Assembly (NCBI GenBank): GCA_028284295.1 | Contig: JANQSB010000213.1 | Span: 1-32,596 of the forward strand | Origin: Myxococcota bacterium | GTDB lineage: Bacteria; Myxococcota_A; UBA9160; UBA4427 | DNA length: 32,596 nt | Direction of reading: 5' to 3' | Part shown: piece by piece, positions 8,022 through 18,773 of the stretch | Layout of the letters: the number at the start of each line of letters is the position of its first letter | Numbering within the stretch: position 1 is the first letter of the stretch | Translations under genes and position numbers: made by a program | The notes under the pieces: generated by a model | Told to the model about the DNA's origin: nothing | Seen by the model: only the letters and a program-made list of their open reading frames with translations | Database searches by the model: none

Positions 8022-9575
8022 TCACGCTGCTCGGCGCCGGATCCAGATCCAGGTGCCCAGCATGACGATCGCCTGCGGGACCAGCAGGCCGATGCCGTAG
8101 AGCGCGTTCAGGGCGTTCTGCACCGGCACCGGGAACTGCAGCAGTCCACCGGCCTTGGGCCGGATGGTGATCGCCGGCTCGCGCTCGAGCGCCCAGTGCA
8201 CGGCGTTGAGGGCCAGGTCGAGGTTGAAGAGCGCGCGCAGGTAGCGGTTCGTGGCGAAGGTCGAGTCGCCGAAGGCCACGATGCGGGCGAGCTCGTCGCC
8301 GCGCGCGTACTCGCCCGCCGCCACCAGGGGCTGGTAGTTGCCGCGTACGCCTCGAGGGCGTTCGCGCGGGACCGTGTCGGGGCCGTCCGCATGCAGCCAG
8401 GCCTCGGGGCTCGAGAAGACGGCTCCGCCCACCCGGTCGTCGGGCTGGGGCTTTCGGAGATCGAAGGCGCGCGCCCGACGGAAGAAGGTCATGCGGTTCG
8501 CGTTCAGGCCGCGCGTGACGGGGTGGTCCGCATAGGCGCTGGCGATCGGGTCGAGGCCGGCGGCATCGCCTTCGATGGCCACGGCTCGCGGGTCGACGAC
8601 CAGCGCGTCGGGCGAGTCCAGGCCGAAGTCCCGGAGCAGCGCCTCGACGCCGCTCTGCCGGCCCGGCTCGAGGAAGACCACGAGCCTTCCGCCCCGCTCT
8701 TCGAGCCACTGGCGCAGCCCGGAAAGCGCGGCCTCGGTGAAGCGGCGCGCCGGCGCGATCAGCAGCAGCCCGTCGGCATCCGCGGGAATCTGCGGCGCGA
8801 CGGCCGTCGCGTGGGGCTTCACCCGGTAGCCTTCGCTCTCGAGCGCGGCCTTCAGCCCCGAGAAGCCGGCGTCCTCGCTGCGCTCGACGTCGCCTTCGCC
8901 GGTCCCGACGGACACGTAGAGGATCTTCCGGCTCGGGTTCTGCAGCTGGGCCAGCGCTTCGTAGAGGGCGCCTTCGGTGGGGCGCTCGACCAGGCGCCAG
9001 TCCCTCTGCGTGCGCAGCACCACCGAGTTCGAGCTTCCGATGCCGTAGCGGTCCTCGTCTTCCGGGGAGCGGTCGAGGTCGCGCTCGGTCGTCGACGCGG
9101 CGGGATGGGTGCGGGCGATCTGCTCGAGCAGCAGGCGGGTCGCGCGCAGACGCGGGTCGCCCTGCAGGCCGTAGAGGGTGAGCTCGAGGGGGCCCTCCTC
9201 GCCCAGGGCGTGCACCGCCTCGGTGGTGGCGGGCGCCAGCGCGAAGCGGCGCTCGAAGGTCCAGTCGAAGCGCGGTCCCCAGAACGCGATGAACAGCTGC
9301 ACGAGCACGGCGGCCCAGGTGATGGCGAGCGCGGTGAGCGCACTCTCCACGGTGGGTCCCCAGTCGGCGTGGCTCGTCCGGCGGGCTGCGCGCACCAACG
9401 CGGAGACCGCCCCCAGCGCGACCAGCCCGGCTCCGAGCACCATGTTGACGACGTTGAAGGCGTTGAACTCGTCGAGGCTGTTGTAGGACGCCAGCCCGAA
9501 GGCGAGCGCGACGAGGCCGAGGCTTCCGAGGCCGCGTGCCGCGCTCGAGCGCTCAGCGTCGTGGGGAGCGTCCAC
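8022..9575 (-). CDS. GldG-family ABC transporter accessory protein
   Basis: N-terminal TMs, then soluble region ...DADGLLLIAPARRFTEAALSGLRQWLEERGGRLVVFLEPG..., C-terminal TM (VPQAIVMLGTWIWIRRRAA); next to ABC-2 permease and ATPase as in GldA/F/G sets. Confidence 0.8.
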   Translation of the reverse strand: MDAPHDAERSSAARGLGSLGLVALAFGLASYNSLDEFNAFNVVNMVLGAGLVALGAVSALVRAARRTSHADWGPTVESALTALAITWAAVLVQLFIAFWGPRFDWTFERRFALAPATTEAVHALGEEGPLELTLYGLQGDPRLRATRLLLEQIARTHPAASTTERDLDRSPEDEDRYGIGSSNSVVLRTQRDWRLVERPTEGALYEALAQLQNPSRKILYVSVGTGEGDVERSEDAGFSGLKAALESEGYRVKPHATAVAPQIPADADGLLLIAPARRFTEAALSGLRQWLEERGGRLVVFLEPGRQSGVEALLRDFGLDSPDALVVDPRAVAIEGDAAGLDPIASAYADHPVTRGLNANRMTFFRRARAFDLRKPQPDDRVGGAVFSSPEAWLHADGPDTVPRERPRGVRGNYQPLVAAGEYARGDELARIVAFGDSTFATNRYLRALFNLDLALNAVHWALEREPAITIRPKAGGLLQFPVPVQNALNALYGIGLLVPQAIVMLGTWIWIRRRAA

Positions 9576-9581
9576 GTCCGG

Positions 9582-10412
9582 TCAACCGCCGACCCGGCGC
9601 AGGTCGAGCGAGAAGCGGACCAGCGCGCCGCTGATCACGGCCAGGGTGACGAAGTAGGAGACGTTCGCGAAGCCCACCAGCCCTTCGGAGAAGCGCCCGA
9701 AGTGCGGGTGCATGGAGATCGCGTCGAGCACGCCGGCGGTGCCCTCGGACACGAACTCGAAGGTCCAGTGGAAGTCGTACAGGATGAAGGTGACGCCCAC
9801 CGTCGACACGGCCGCGATGATCTGGCTGCCCGTGAAGGCCGAGCACACCAGGCCGATGGACGCGATGCCGATGGCCAGCATCACCAGGCCGAGGTAGACG
9901 GCCGCCAGGTGCTGCAGGCCCAGGCCCCCCGACAGCACCGCCGAAGCCGGGTAGATGAAGCTGATCGTCATCATCAGCAGGATGAACCCGTAGGTGACGG
10001 CGAACTTCGCCAGCACGATCTGGCCGGGAGAGAGCCGGCTGGCCAGCAGCAGCTCGTCGGTCCCCAGCGAGCGTTCTTCCGCGAAGACCCGCATGGTGAC
10101 GAGCGGGATGGGAAGCAGGATGAGGAGCCCCAGCTGCTCCATCACGGGCAGGAAGACGGTGTCGCGCAGGTTGATGTAGTCCGGGATGGTGTCGCTCTCG
10201 AAGCCGCCCATCGAGCTGCTGGCGAACAGGAAGAGCTGGTGGTTGTACAGCCGCAGGTGCTCGAAGAAGGAGATCGAGGTGATCAGCGCCACCATCGTCA
10301 GCACGAAGTAGGCGATGGGCGACGCGAAGAGCACGGTCGCCTCCTTGCGCATCAGCGCCCACAGGGGCGCGAGCACCGCGGCCCGGGCTTGCTGGCCGCG
10401 CGGGCCGCTCAC
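9582..10412 (-). CDS. ABC-2 type permease (GldF-like)
   Basis: GTG start overlapping upstream ATPase stop. ...LWALMRKEATVLFASPIAYFVLTMVALITSISFFEHLRL..., LPVMEQLGLLILLPIPLVTMRVFAEERSLGTDELLLASRLSPGQIVLAKF is the typical ABC-2 region. Confidence 0.88.
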   Translation of the reverse strand: MSGPRGQQARAAVLAPLWALMRKEATVLFASPIAYFVLTMVALITSISFFEHLRLYNHQLFLFASSSMGGFESDTIPDYINLRDTVFLPVMEQLGLLILLPIPLVTMRVFAEERSLGTDELLLASRLSPGQIVLAKFAVTYGFILLMMTISFIYPASAVLSGGLGLQHLAAVYLGLVMLAIGIASIGLVCSAFTGSQIIAAVSTVGVTFILYDFHWTFEFVSEGTAGVLDAISMHPHFGRFSEGLVGFANVSYFVTLAVISGALVRFSLDLRRVGG

Positions 10413-11146
10413 GCGGGGGCTCCGCGGAAGAGGGCGAGCGGGTCTTCGCCGCCGAGCACGGTCTCGGCGTCGCCCACGGCCACGAGTCGCCCCTGGTGGA
10501 GCACCGCCACCCGCGAGCACAGCTGCCGCGCCTCGTGGAGGTCGTGGGTGCACAGGAGCAGCGTGCGCTGTCCCCGCAGCCCGGCGAGCTGCTCGCGCAC
10601 CTCGGCGCGCTGCAGCGGGTCGAGACCGCTGGTGGGCTCGTCGACGATCAGCAGCGGCGGCTCGTCGAGGAAGGCCTGGGCCAGGGACACGCGCTGCTGG
10701 TAGCCCTTGGAGAGGTGCCCGATGAGCCTTTCGGCGTGGTCCTCGATGGTGAAGCGCGCGAGCACGCTGGCGACGGCGGCGTCCCGCGCGGCACCCGTCA
10801 GGCCGCGCAGCCCGGCCGCCAGCCGCAGGCCCTGGCGCACGCGCAGGTCCGGGTAGAGCTTCGGGCGTTCGGCCGCGAAGCCGATGCGCGCGTGGACGGC
10901 GCGCGGGTTCGTGGCGGGCGAGATGCCGTCGATGGAAACCCGTCCGGCCGTCGGCAGCAGGTAGCCCGTGAGCAGGCGGATGAAGGTCGTCTTGCCGGCG
11001 CCGTTGGCACCCAGCAGGCCGAAGGTCTCGCCGCGCTCGATCACGAGATCCAGGGCGTCGAGCGCCAGGTGTTCGCCGAAGGCCCGCGACAGGCCGACCG
11101 CCTCGACGCGCGCGCCGGCGGGCTCGGCAGCCAGGCCGGCGCTCAT
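10409..11146 (-). CDS. ABC transporter ATP-binding protein
   Basis: Walker A GANGAGKTT, signature LSKGYQQRVSLAQAF, Walker B LLIVDEPTSGLDP. Confidence 0.95.
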   Translation of the reverse strand: MSAGLAAEPAGARVEAVGLSRAFGEHLALDALDLVIERGETFGLLGANGAGKTTFIRLLTGYLLPTAGRVSIDGISPATNPRAVHARIGFAAERPKLYPDLRVRQGLRLAAGLRGLTGAARDAAVASVLARFTIEDHAERLIGHLSKGYQQRVSLAQAFLDEPPLLIVDEPTSGLDPLQRAEVREQLAGLRGQRTLLLCTHDLHEARQLCSRVAVLHQGRLVAVGDAETVLGGEDPLALFRGAPA

Positions 11147-11208
11147 GGCGGGTCTCCCATCCTGCGCGTCCTACGAAGCGTCACGCCCGGAGGTTACCGC
11201 CGCACGTC

Positions 11209-12579
11209 TCACAGGTGCTTCAATACCTCGAAATAGCCCGGCCAGGTCTTGCCCACGCAGTCCGGGTCCTTGATGACGACGCCGGGCACGCGCAGCCCCG
11301 CCAGCGAGAAGGCCATGGCCATGCGGTGGTCGTCGTAGGTCTCGATCTCGGCGCCGTGCAGCGGACCCGGGCGGATGTGCAGGGCGCTCTCGGTGGCCTC
11401 GGCACGCGCGCCCAGGCGGCGCAGCTCGGTCTCGAGCGCGGCCAGGCGGTCGGTCTCCTTGATGCGGATGTGCGCGACGTTGGTGATGGTGGTCGGGCCG
11501 TCGGCGAAGAGGCAGAGCACGGCGTAGGTGAGGGCGGCGTCGCTCATGTGGTTCATGTCGACCTCGCCGAGGCTCTTGAGGCCGTTCTCCGGGCCTTCGA
11601 CGGTGACGGAGCTGCCGTCCCGGATGACCCGGCAGCCCATGCGCTCGAGCAGGGCCAGGATCTCGAAGTCCGACTGGTGCGAGCGGTCCGGGATGTTGTC
11701 GATGCGCACGCGGCCGCCGGCGATGGCGGCGGCACAGAAGGGATAGGTGGCCGCCGAGGCGTCGGGCTCGATGCGGTAGCGGCGCGCCTGGTAGCCGCTG
11801 CCGGCACGCACGCGGATGCCTTCGCGACCCGGCTCGTCGAGCCAGGCCGCCCGGGCGCCGAACGCCTTCATGACGTCGAGGGTGAGATCGACGTAGGGGC
11901 GCGACACGATCACGTCGTCGACGAAGCGAAGCACCACGTCGTCCGCCGCGTAGGGGGCCGCCAGCATCACGGCCGAGACGTACTGGCTCGAGCGGCTGGC
12001 GTCGATCTCCACCTCGCCGCCGCGCAGGCCGCCTCCCCGGAGCTCGACGGGCGGGCAGCCGTCCTGTCCCTGGATCCGGGCGTCCGCACCCAGGGCCGTC
12101 AGGGCATCCACCAGGTCCTGGATGGGGCGCTGGCGCATGCGCGGCCCGCCGTCCACCACCACGGGCCCCTCGGCCAGGCAGGCCGCGGCCGTCAGGAAGC
12201 GCGCACTGGTGCCCGAGTTGGCGGTGAAGAGCGGGGCGGGCGGGGACATCAGCTCGCCGCCGCGTCCGCCCACCAGCCAGGGGTCGTGCTCGGAATCCAC
12301 GTGCACGCCCATCGCCACCAGCGACCCGCGCATGACCTCGGTGTCCTCGCTCTCGAGGCCCCCGAACAGGTGCGATTCGCCGTTTGCCAGGGCCGCGCAC
12401 ACGAGCGCCCGGTTGGTGAGGCTCTTCGACCCGGGCACCTTGACGGTGACGTCCAGGGGGCCGCGGGGCTCGATGGGCAGGGCGACGGGGTTGTCGGAGG
12501 AGGCGGGCAACGGGTTTCGACTCCTCGAGGCAGGTAGAGGGGCGTCGGCAACGGCGTTCGAGCCCCGGAGAGCCCGCAA
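11209..12579 (-). CDS. aroA: 3-phosphoshikimate 1-carboxyvinyltransferase (EPSP synthase)
   Basis: KVPGSKSLTNRALVCAALANGES, TANSGTSARFLTA, DHRMAMAFSLAGL. Start uncertain (12579 ATG or TTG near 12510). Confidence 0.95.
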   Translation of the reverse strand: MRALRGSNAVADAPLPASRSRNPLPASSDNPVALPIEPRGPLDVTVKVPGSKSLTNRALVCAALANGESHLFGGLESEDTEVMRGSLVAMGVHVDSEHDPWLVGGRGGELMSPPAPLFTANSGTSARFLTAAACLAEGPVVVDGGPRMRQRPIQDLVDALTALGADARIQGQDGCPPVELRGGGLRGGEVEIDASRSSQYVSAVMLAAPYAADDVVLRFVDDVIVSRPYVDLTLDVMKAFGARAAWLDEPGREGIRVRAGSGYQARRYRIEPDASAATYPFCAAAIAGGRVRIDNIPDRSHQSDFEILALLERMGCRVIRDGSSVTVEGPENGLKSLGEVDMNHMSDAALTYAVLCLFADGPTTITNVAHIRIKETDRLAALETELRRLGARAEATESALHIRPGPLHGAEIETYDDHRMAMAFSLAGLRVPGVVIKDPDCVGKTWPGYFEVLKHL

Positions 12580-12642
12580 CGCCCGTATCGGGCCGCTAGA
12601 GTGCCGCCGGCGCGTGCGCGGCGGCGAGCCTAGCGCATGCCG

Positions 12643-12671
12643 TTGACACGCCCGGACGGCTTCGGCAGACT
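12643..12671 (+). promoter_or_regulatory. Candidate sigma70-type promoter upstream of serA
   Basis: TTGACA (12643-12648), 17-nt spacer, CAGACT (12666-12671). Confidence 0.4.
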
Positions 12672-12797
12672 CCTCCGCCGTGCCAAATTCCCGTTTCGAT
12701 TCGGGTATTTATCTTCAACCTGGACGCGGGGCACCCGGCACGGCAGTCGCCGCGTCAGCGCCCGCCCCGCGGCATCCAACTCATCGGATGGGCCATC

Positions 12798-12837
12798 GGG
12801 TCCGCCATCGCGATCGGACCCGGCAGGGCCCGGACCC
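12798..12837 (+). promoter_or_regulatory. serA 5' leader with mutually exclusive stem pairings
   Basis: GGGTCCG (12798-12804) is perfectly complementary to CGGACCC at both 12815-12821 and 12831-12837. Confidence 0.4.
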
Positions 12838-12893
12838 AGCGACCGCAAAGCAAGCGCCGCAGGACCCCACTGCAAGGAAGGAAGGAGCCCCAC

Positions 12894-14471
12894 GTGCCGA
12901 AGGTGCTCGTATCGGACAACCTCGCGCCCCAGGGCCTGGACGTGCTGCGCCAGGCGCGAGGCATCGAGCTGGTGGAGAAGCCCGGCCTGTCCGCCGGTGA
13001 GCTGCTAGAAGAGATCGCCGACGTCGACGGACTGGTGATCCGCAGCGGCACCAAGGTGACCGCGGACGTCATCGCGGCTGCCGGCAGCCTGAAGGTGGTG
13101 GGACGCGCCGGCATCGGCGTCGACAACGTCGACGTGCCCGCGGCCACTGCCCGGGGCATCGCGGTCCTCAACACGCCCGAGGGCAACAACATCACCACCG
13201 CCGAGCACGCCATCGCGCTGATGGTCTCGCTGGCGCGCCACATCCCCCAGGCCACCGCTTCGATGAAGGCCGGCAAGTGGGAGAAGAAGAAGTTCCAGGG
13301 CATGGAGCTCTTCAATCGCACCCTGGGCGTGGTGGGTCTGGGCAACATCGGGCGCATCGTGGCCCTGCGCGGCAAGGGCCTGGGCATGAAGGTCATCGCC
13401 TACGACCCGCCCATCAGCCACGAGGCCGCCGCCAAGCTGGGGGTCGAGCTGGTGTCGCTCGACGAGCTGTACTCGCGTTCGGACGTCGTCACCGTGCACG
13501 TGCCCAAGACCAAGGAGACGACGGGCATGCTCGACCAGGCGGCCTTCGCCAAGATGAAGCCCGGCGTTCTGCTCATCAACGCGGCCCGCGGTGGCATCAT
13601 CGACGAGGCCGACCTGTACGCCGCCCTCGACAGCGGCCAGGTGGGGGGCGCCGCGCTCGACGTCTTCGTCGAGGAGCCGCCGCCGGACGATCACCCGCTG
13701 CTGTCGCACGAGCGGCTCATCTGCACGCCGCACCTCGGCGCCTCCACCGAGCAGGCGCAGGTGAACGTCAGCGTGGCGGTGGCCGAGCAGGTGCGCGACT
13801 ACCTGCTCGAGGGCGTGGTCCGCAACGCCATCAACGTGCCGTCCATCGCGCCCGAGCTCGTCGAGGAGATGGAGCCCTACTTCCAGCTGGCCGAGAAGCT
13901 CGGCCGCTTCCACGGACAGCTGGCCACCCAGGTGGAGCAGGTGGAGGTGGAGTACGGCGGGGAAGTGGCGGAGCTGCGCACGGCGCCCGTCACCATCGCG
14001 GTGCTGAAGGGGCTGCTCGAGAGCACCAGCGACCGGGTCAACATGGTGAACGCACCGCTCATCGCTCAGGAGCGCGGCATCAAGATCATCGAGAGCAAGG
14101 TGAGCCGCGCCCAGGACTTCGCCAGCTGCATCACGGTGCGGGTGAAGGGCACGGTCGACCGTCTGATCGCGGGCGCCGTCTTCCACGGCGGGCAGCCGCG
14201 CATCGTTCGCATCGACGACTTCATGCTCGAGGCCATTCCGGAGGGTCCGACCCTGTTCCTGCAGAACCACGACGAGCCCGGTGTCGTCGGCACCGTGGGC
14301 ACCGTGCTGGGCGACGGCGGCATCAACATCTCGCGCATGCAGCTGGCCCTGGTGCCGGAGCGGCGCGAGGCCGCCATGCTGGTGAACGTGGAGCCGACCC
14401 CCGGCCCCGAAGTGATGGAGCGCCTGCGCAACGTGTCGCACGTGACCTCCGCCAAGATCGTGGAGCTCTAG
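12894..14471 (+). CDS. serA: D-3-phosphoglycerate dehydrogenase with C-terminal ACT domain
   Basis: GVVGLGNIGRIVA, LINAARGGIIDEADLYAAL, C-terminal NHDEPGVVGTVGTVLGDGGINISRMQLA ACT domain. RBS-like aaggaaggaagg upstream of GTG. Confidence 0.96.
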   Translation: MPKVLVSDNLAPQGLDVLRQARGIELVEKPGLSAGELLEEIADVDGLVIRSGTKVTADVIAAAGSLKVVGRAGIGVDNVDVPAATARGIAVLNTPEGNNITTAEHAIALMVSLARHIPQATASMKAGKWEKKKFQGMELFNRTLGVVGLGNIGRIVALRGKGLGMKVIAYDPPISHEAAAKLGVELVSLDELYSRSDVVTVHVPKTKETTGMLDQAAFAKMKPGVLLINAARGGIIDEADLYAALDSGQVGGAALDVFVEEPPPDDHPLLSHERLICTPHLGASTEQAQVNVSVAVAEQVRDYLLEGVVRNAINVPSIAPELVEEMEPYFQLAEKLGRFHGQLATQVEQVEVEYGGEVAELRTAPVTIAVLKGLLESTSDRVNMVNAPLIAQERGIKIIESKVSRAQDFASCITVRVKGTVDRLIAGAVFHGGQPRIVRIDDFMLEAIPEGPTLFLQNHDEPGVVGTVGTVLGDGGINISRMQLALVPERREAAMLVNVEPTPGPEVMERLRNVSHVTSAKIVEL

Positions 14472-14473
14472 GC

Positions 14474-15766
<1,293 letters not shown>

Positions 15767-15795
15767 GCGAGTCGGGCGCCGCGGGCAGTCGGGAC

Positions 15796-16635
15796 GTGGG
15801 GGCAGAGGCGAGCGAAGGCGAGGCGCCCGGCGCCCGCCTGCGGGTGGTGTCGGCGAACCTGCTGCGGGGCGGTGTCGACCCGGGCTGGCTGCGCGAGCTG
15901 GTTTCCGCCCTGCGTGCCGACGTGGTGGCCCTGCAGGAGGCCACGCCCGAGCACGTGGAGGCGCTCTCCGAGCAGCTTCCCCATTCCAGCCTGCACAAGG
16001 GCCGCGCGGGTGAGTTCCATTCGGCGCTGGCCCTGCGGCACCCGGCGAGGGAGCGCGGCGAGCTTCCGTTCTCGTGGCGCCCGGCACCGTGGGCGCGGCT
16101 CGACCCGGCCAGCTGGCCGGGGTTGTCCCGCGGCCTCGACCTGGTGGCCGTGCACGTGGCGGCGCCGCACATCTACTGGGGGGCGGTCGGGTACTCGTTC
16201 TGGCTGCGCGCCCAGCAGCTGCGGGTGCTGGAGCGAAGGCTCGAGGAGTGGATCGGGCCGGCCACGAAGACCGGTGCTCCGGCTGGCGGCGGGGCGGCTT
16301 CAGCGGCCGCGGGCGCGGTGGCGGGGGGCGAGGGTGCGCCCGTTTCCTCGGGCTCCGGCTCCGGCTCCGGCCGCACGGTGGTGCTGGGCGACTTCAACGC
16401 GACGCCCATCTGGGGCGTCTACCGGCGGGTCGCCCGGCAGATGAGCGACGCGGCCGTGGTAGTGGGCCAGCGTCGGGGGCGTCCCGTGGAGCCCACCTGG
16501 TGGCTGCGGACCACGGGCCGGCGGCGTCTGCGCCTCGACCACGCCTTCACGCACGGGGTGACGCCCCACGACCTGCAGGTAGTGGACCTGCGCGATTCCG
16601 ACCACAGCGCCCTGGTGCTGGACCTGCCGGCCTGA
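15796..16635 (+). CDS. Endonuclease/exonuclease/phosphatase (EEP) family protein
   Basis: LRVVSANLLRGG..., ADVVALQEATPEHV, VVLGDFNATP, RLDHAFTHG..., DLRDSDHSALVLDL. Start uncertain; low-complexity insert SSGSGSGSG. Confidence 0.85.
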   Translation: MGAEASEGEAPGARLRVVSANLLRGGVDPGWLRELVSALRADVVALQEATPEHVEALSEQLPHSSLHKGRAGEFHSALALRHPARERGELPFSWRPAPWARLDPASWPGLSRGLDLVAVHVAAPHIYWGAVGYSFWLRAQQLRVLERRLEEWIGPATKTGAPAGGGAASAAAGAVAGGEGAPVSSGSGSGSGRTVVLGDFNATPIWGVYRRVARQMSDAAVVVGQRRGRPVEPTWWLRTTGRRRLRLDHAFTHGVTPHDLQVVDLRDSDHSALVLDLPA

Positions 16636-16677
16636 CAAGACGCTGACGACCTGCAGGCCCCTCCGGCGGCCCGGGGC

Positions 16678-16705
16678 TTGACGCCCCACCCGCGGTGCCG
16701 ATACA
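16678..16705 (+). promoter_or_regulatory. Candidate promoter directly upstream of YugP-like gene
   Basis: TTGACG (16678-16683), 16-nt spacer, GATACA (16700-16705); ATG follows at 16714. Confidence 0.35.
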
Positions 16706-16713
16706 CCGACGCC

Positions 16714-17421
16714 ATGATCTTCGACCCGCTCTACTGGCTCGTCATCGGTCTCGGAATGGTCCTCAGCCTGGGTGCCCAGGCCATGGTGAAGGGCCGCTTC
16801 CAGAAGTACTCCCAGATCGGCACCCGGTCCCACCTGACGGGATCTCAGATCGCGCAGCAGATCCTGCGCGACAACCAGATCTACGACGTCACCGTCGAGC
16901 CCGTGGCCGGCAACCTGACCGACCACTACGACCCGCGCACGAAGACCCTGCGCCTTTCGGAGGGGGTCTTCCACAGCAACAGCATGGCGGCCTTCGGCAT
17001 CGCGGCCCACGAGGTGGGCCACGCCATCCAGCACGCCCGCGGCTACGCGCCGCTCAAGTTCCGCAGCGCCTGGGTGCCGCTCGCCAACACCGGCGGCGGC
17101 ATCTCGATGTTCGTCATCATCGCGGCCTTCTTCATGGGCGGCGCCGCCACGGCCATGGGCGCGACCCTGGCCTGGGCGGGCATCGCGCTCTTCGCCACCA
17201 CCACCGTCTTCACGCTGGTGACCCTGCCGGTGGAGTTCGACGCCAGCAAGCGCGCGTTGGCGGCCCTGAACGGCCGCTACGTGAGCGAAGAGGAGTACAA
17301 GGGCGCCAAGAGCGTGCTCGACGCCGCGGCGCTCACCTACGTTGCCGCGTTCGCCACCTCGCTGATGACGCTGCTCTACTGGGCGATGCAGCTGGGGCTG
17401 CTGGGCGGCCGGCGCGACTAG
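16714..17421 (+). CDS. Zinc metallopeptidase, YugP/Zn_peptidase_2-type membrane protein
   Basis: AAHEVGHAIQHARGY (HExxH-like HEVGH) plus several TMs and EFDASKRALAAL, characteristic of the YugP family. Confidence 0.88.
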   Translation: MIFDPLYWLVIGLGMVLSLGAQAMVKGRFQKYSQIGTRSHLTGSQIAQQILRDNQIYDVTVEPVAGNLTDHYDPRTKTLRLSEGVFHSNSMAAFGIAAHEVGHAIQHARGYAPLKFRSAWVPLANTGGGISMFVIIAAFFMGGAATAMGATLAWAGIALFATTTVFTLVTLPVEFDASKRALAALNGRYVSEEEYKGAKSVLDAAALTYVAAFATSLMTLLYWAMQLGLLGGRRD

Positions 17422-17519
17422 CTCGGCTAGCGCCACCAGCGCGCGACGGGATCAGCGAACGCGGAGCGTTCGCCAGCGAGGGCCCGGGGCATCCGGCTTC
17501 GGGCCACGGGGAGGCGCCG

Positions 17520-17960
17520 ATGGTTCGCGTCGTGAGGCTGGCCGCCATCGTCGGGATCGGGTTCGTCGTGCTGGCGCTCGCGCTCGACGGCATGATCGGC
17601 CTGCGCCAGCCGGAGCTGAACGCGGGCGACACCGCCGAGGGCGTGCTGCGGGTCTTCGACGCCGAGGGCGAGCCTGTCGAGAAGCGGCTGGCGGTGGTGG
17701 AAGACGCCGACGGCAACGTGTGGGTGCAGTCCGGCCACCACTTCCGCGGCTGGTATCACGCGCTCCTCGAAAATCCCGAGGTCGAGCTCGACCGCGGCGG
17801 CGAGACGCGGAAGTACACCGCGGTCCCCGTCGATACGCCGGAGAGCGAGGCCCTGGTGAAGGGGCTCCTACGCGAGCGGGCCGGCCCCGTGCGCTTCGCG
17901 ATCATCCGCACGGTGCTGCTCTTCGCCGACGTGAAGCCCGTGCGGCTGGACCCGCGCTAG
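17520..17960 (+). CDS. Small protein with possible deazaflavin/nitroreductase (DUF385-like) fold, N-terminal TM
   Basis: MVRVVRLAAIVGIGFVVLALALDGMIGL... then WVQSGHHFRGWYHALLENPEVELDRGGETRKYTAVPV, resembling the NPxVxLxxGGxxxxxxAxxV segment of DUF385-type proteins. Confidence 0.5.
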   Translation: MVRVVRLAAIVGIGFVVLALALDGMIGLRQPELNAGDTAEGVLRVFDAEGEPVEKRLAVVEDADGNVWVQSGHHFRGWYHALLENPEVELDRGGETRKYTAVPVDTPESEALVKGLLRERAGPVRFAIIRTVLLFADVKPVRLDPR

Positions 17961-17994
17961 GACGAGCGGCTGCCGATCGCTCGGCCGGGTCGGT

Positions 17995-18747
17995 CTATTC
18001 CGGGGGTCGCACGAAGACCAGCAGGTCCTGGTAGGGAAGCAGCTCGCGGTCGTCCATGTTCAGCTCGTAGCCCGCGGCCTCGAGCTCTTCGATGATCTGG
18101 CCGGTCGGGATCTTCATCTCCGGCGGCGGTCCCACCTCGAGCTCGCCCGGCTTGAAGTCGACGATCACCACGCGCCCGCCGGGCGCCAGCTTCTCGGCCA
18201 CGCGCTCGAAGTAGCGCGTGCGTTCCTGCATGTGGTGATAGGTGTTGACCACCAGCACCAGGTGCACCGGCTCGGGGATCTTCGGGTCGTGGGGCTTGCC
18301 GAGCCGGCTCTCGAGGTTGGTCAGGCCTTCCTTCGCGGCGCGCTCGTTCAGGTAGCGGACCATGTCGGGCTCGACGTCGATCCCGTACACGAAGCCCTCG
18401 GGCAGCCAGCGCGCCAGCCGCACCGCGAAGTAGCCCGTGCCCGAGCCGATGTCGGCGACGCGCGTGTCGTCGCGCAGGGTCAGCCGCTCGAGCACCGCGT
18501 TGGGGCGCTGCCAGGCATCGCGGGCCGGGTCCTCGAAGCGAGCGGCCCACTTCTCGGCGTCTTCGAAGCGGTGGTGGTGGGCGTGGTGTCCGGTGTGCTC
18601 GCCGTGCTTGGCGTGGTCGTGAGTCGCGTGCGGGTCGTCGTGCGACCCCGTACCCCGGTCGTGCGCGCAGCCGGCCGAGACGAGTGCCAGCGCGACCATG
18701 AAGACGGCCGCCTGGCCGAGCGAGGCGATGTGGGCGGATCGGTTCAT
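17995..18747 (-). CDS. Lipoprotein-type class I SAM-dependent methyltransferase with His-rich N-terminus
   Basis: Lipobox-like VSAGC, His-rich HDDPHATHDHAKHGEHTGHHAHHHRFEDAEKWAARFED, then VADIGSGTGYFAVRLARWL (motif I) and VHLVLVVNTYHHM. Confidence 0.85.
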   Translation of the reverse strand: MNRSAHIASLGQAAVFMVALALVSAGCAHDRGTGSHDDPHATHDHAKHGEHTGHHAHHHRFEDAEKWAARFEDPARDAWQRPNAVLERLTLRDDTRVADIGSGTGYFAVRLARWLPEGFVYGIDVEPDMVRYLNERAAKEGLTNLESRLGKPHDPKIPEPVHLVLVVNTYHHMQERTRYFERVAEKLAPGGRVVIVDFKPGELEVGPPPEMKIPTGQIIEELEAAGYELNMDDRELLPYQDLLVFVRPPE

Positions 18748-18773
18748 GGGCGCAGACACTAGCGAGCGATCCC

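Noticed and set aside
11215-12537. 440-aa plus-strand ORF
   Set aside because: Antisense to aroA, with His/Val/Gly-rich shadow composition.
13005-14441. 478-aa minus-strand ORF
   Set aside because: Antisense to serA, whose motifs are unmistakable.
16360-16376. (ggctcc)n microsatellite in the EEP gene
   Set aside because: Very short in-frame Ser-Gly linker (SGSGSGSG); common low-complexity in GC-rich genomes.
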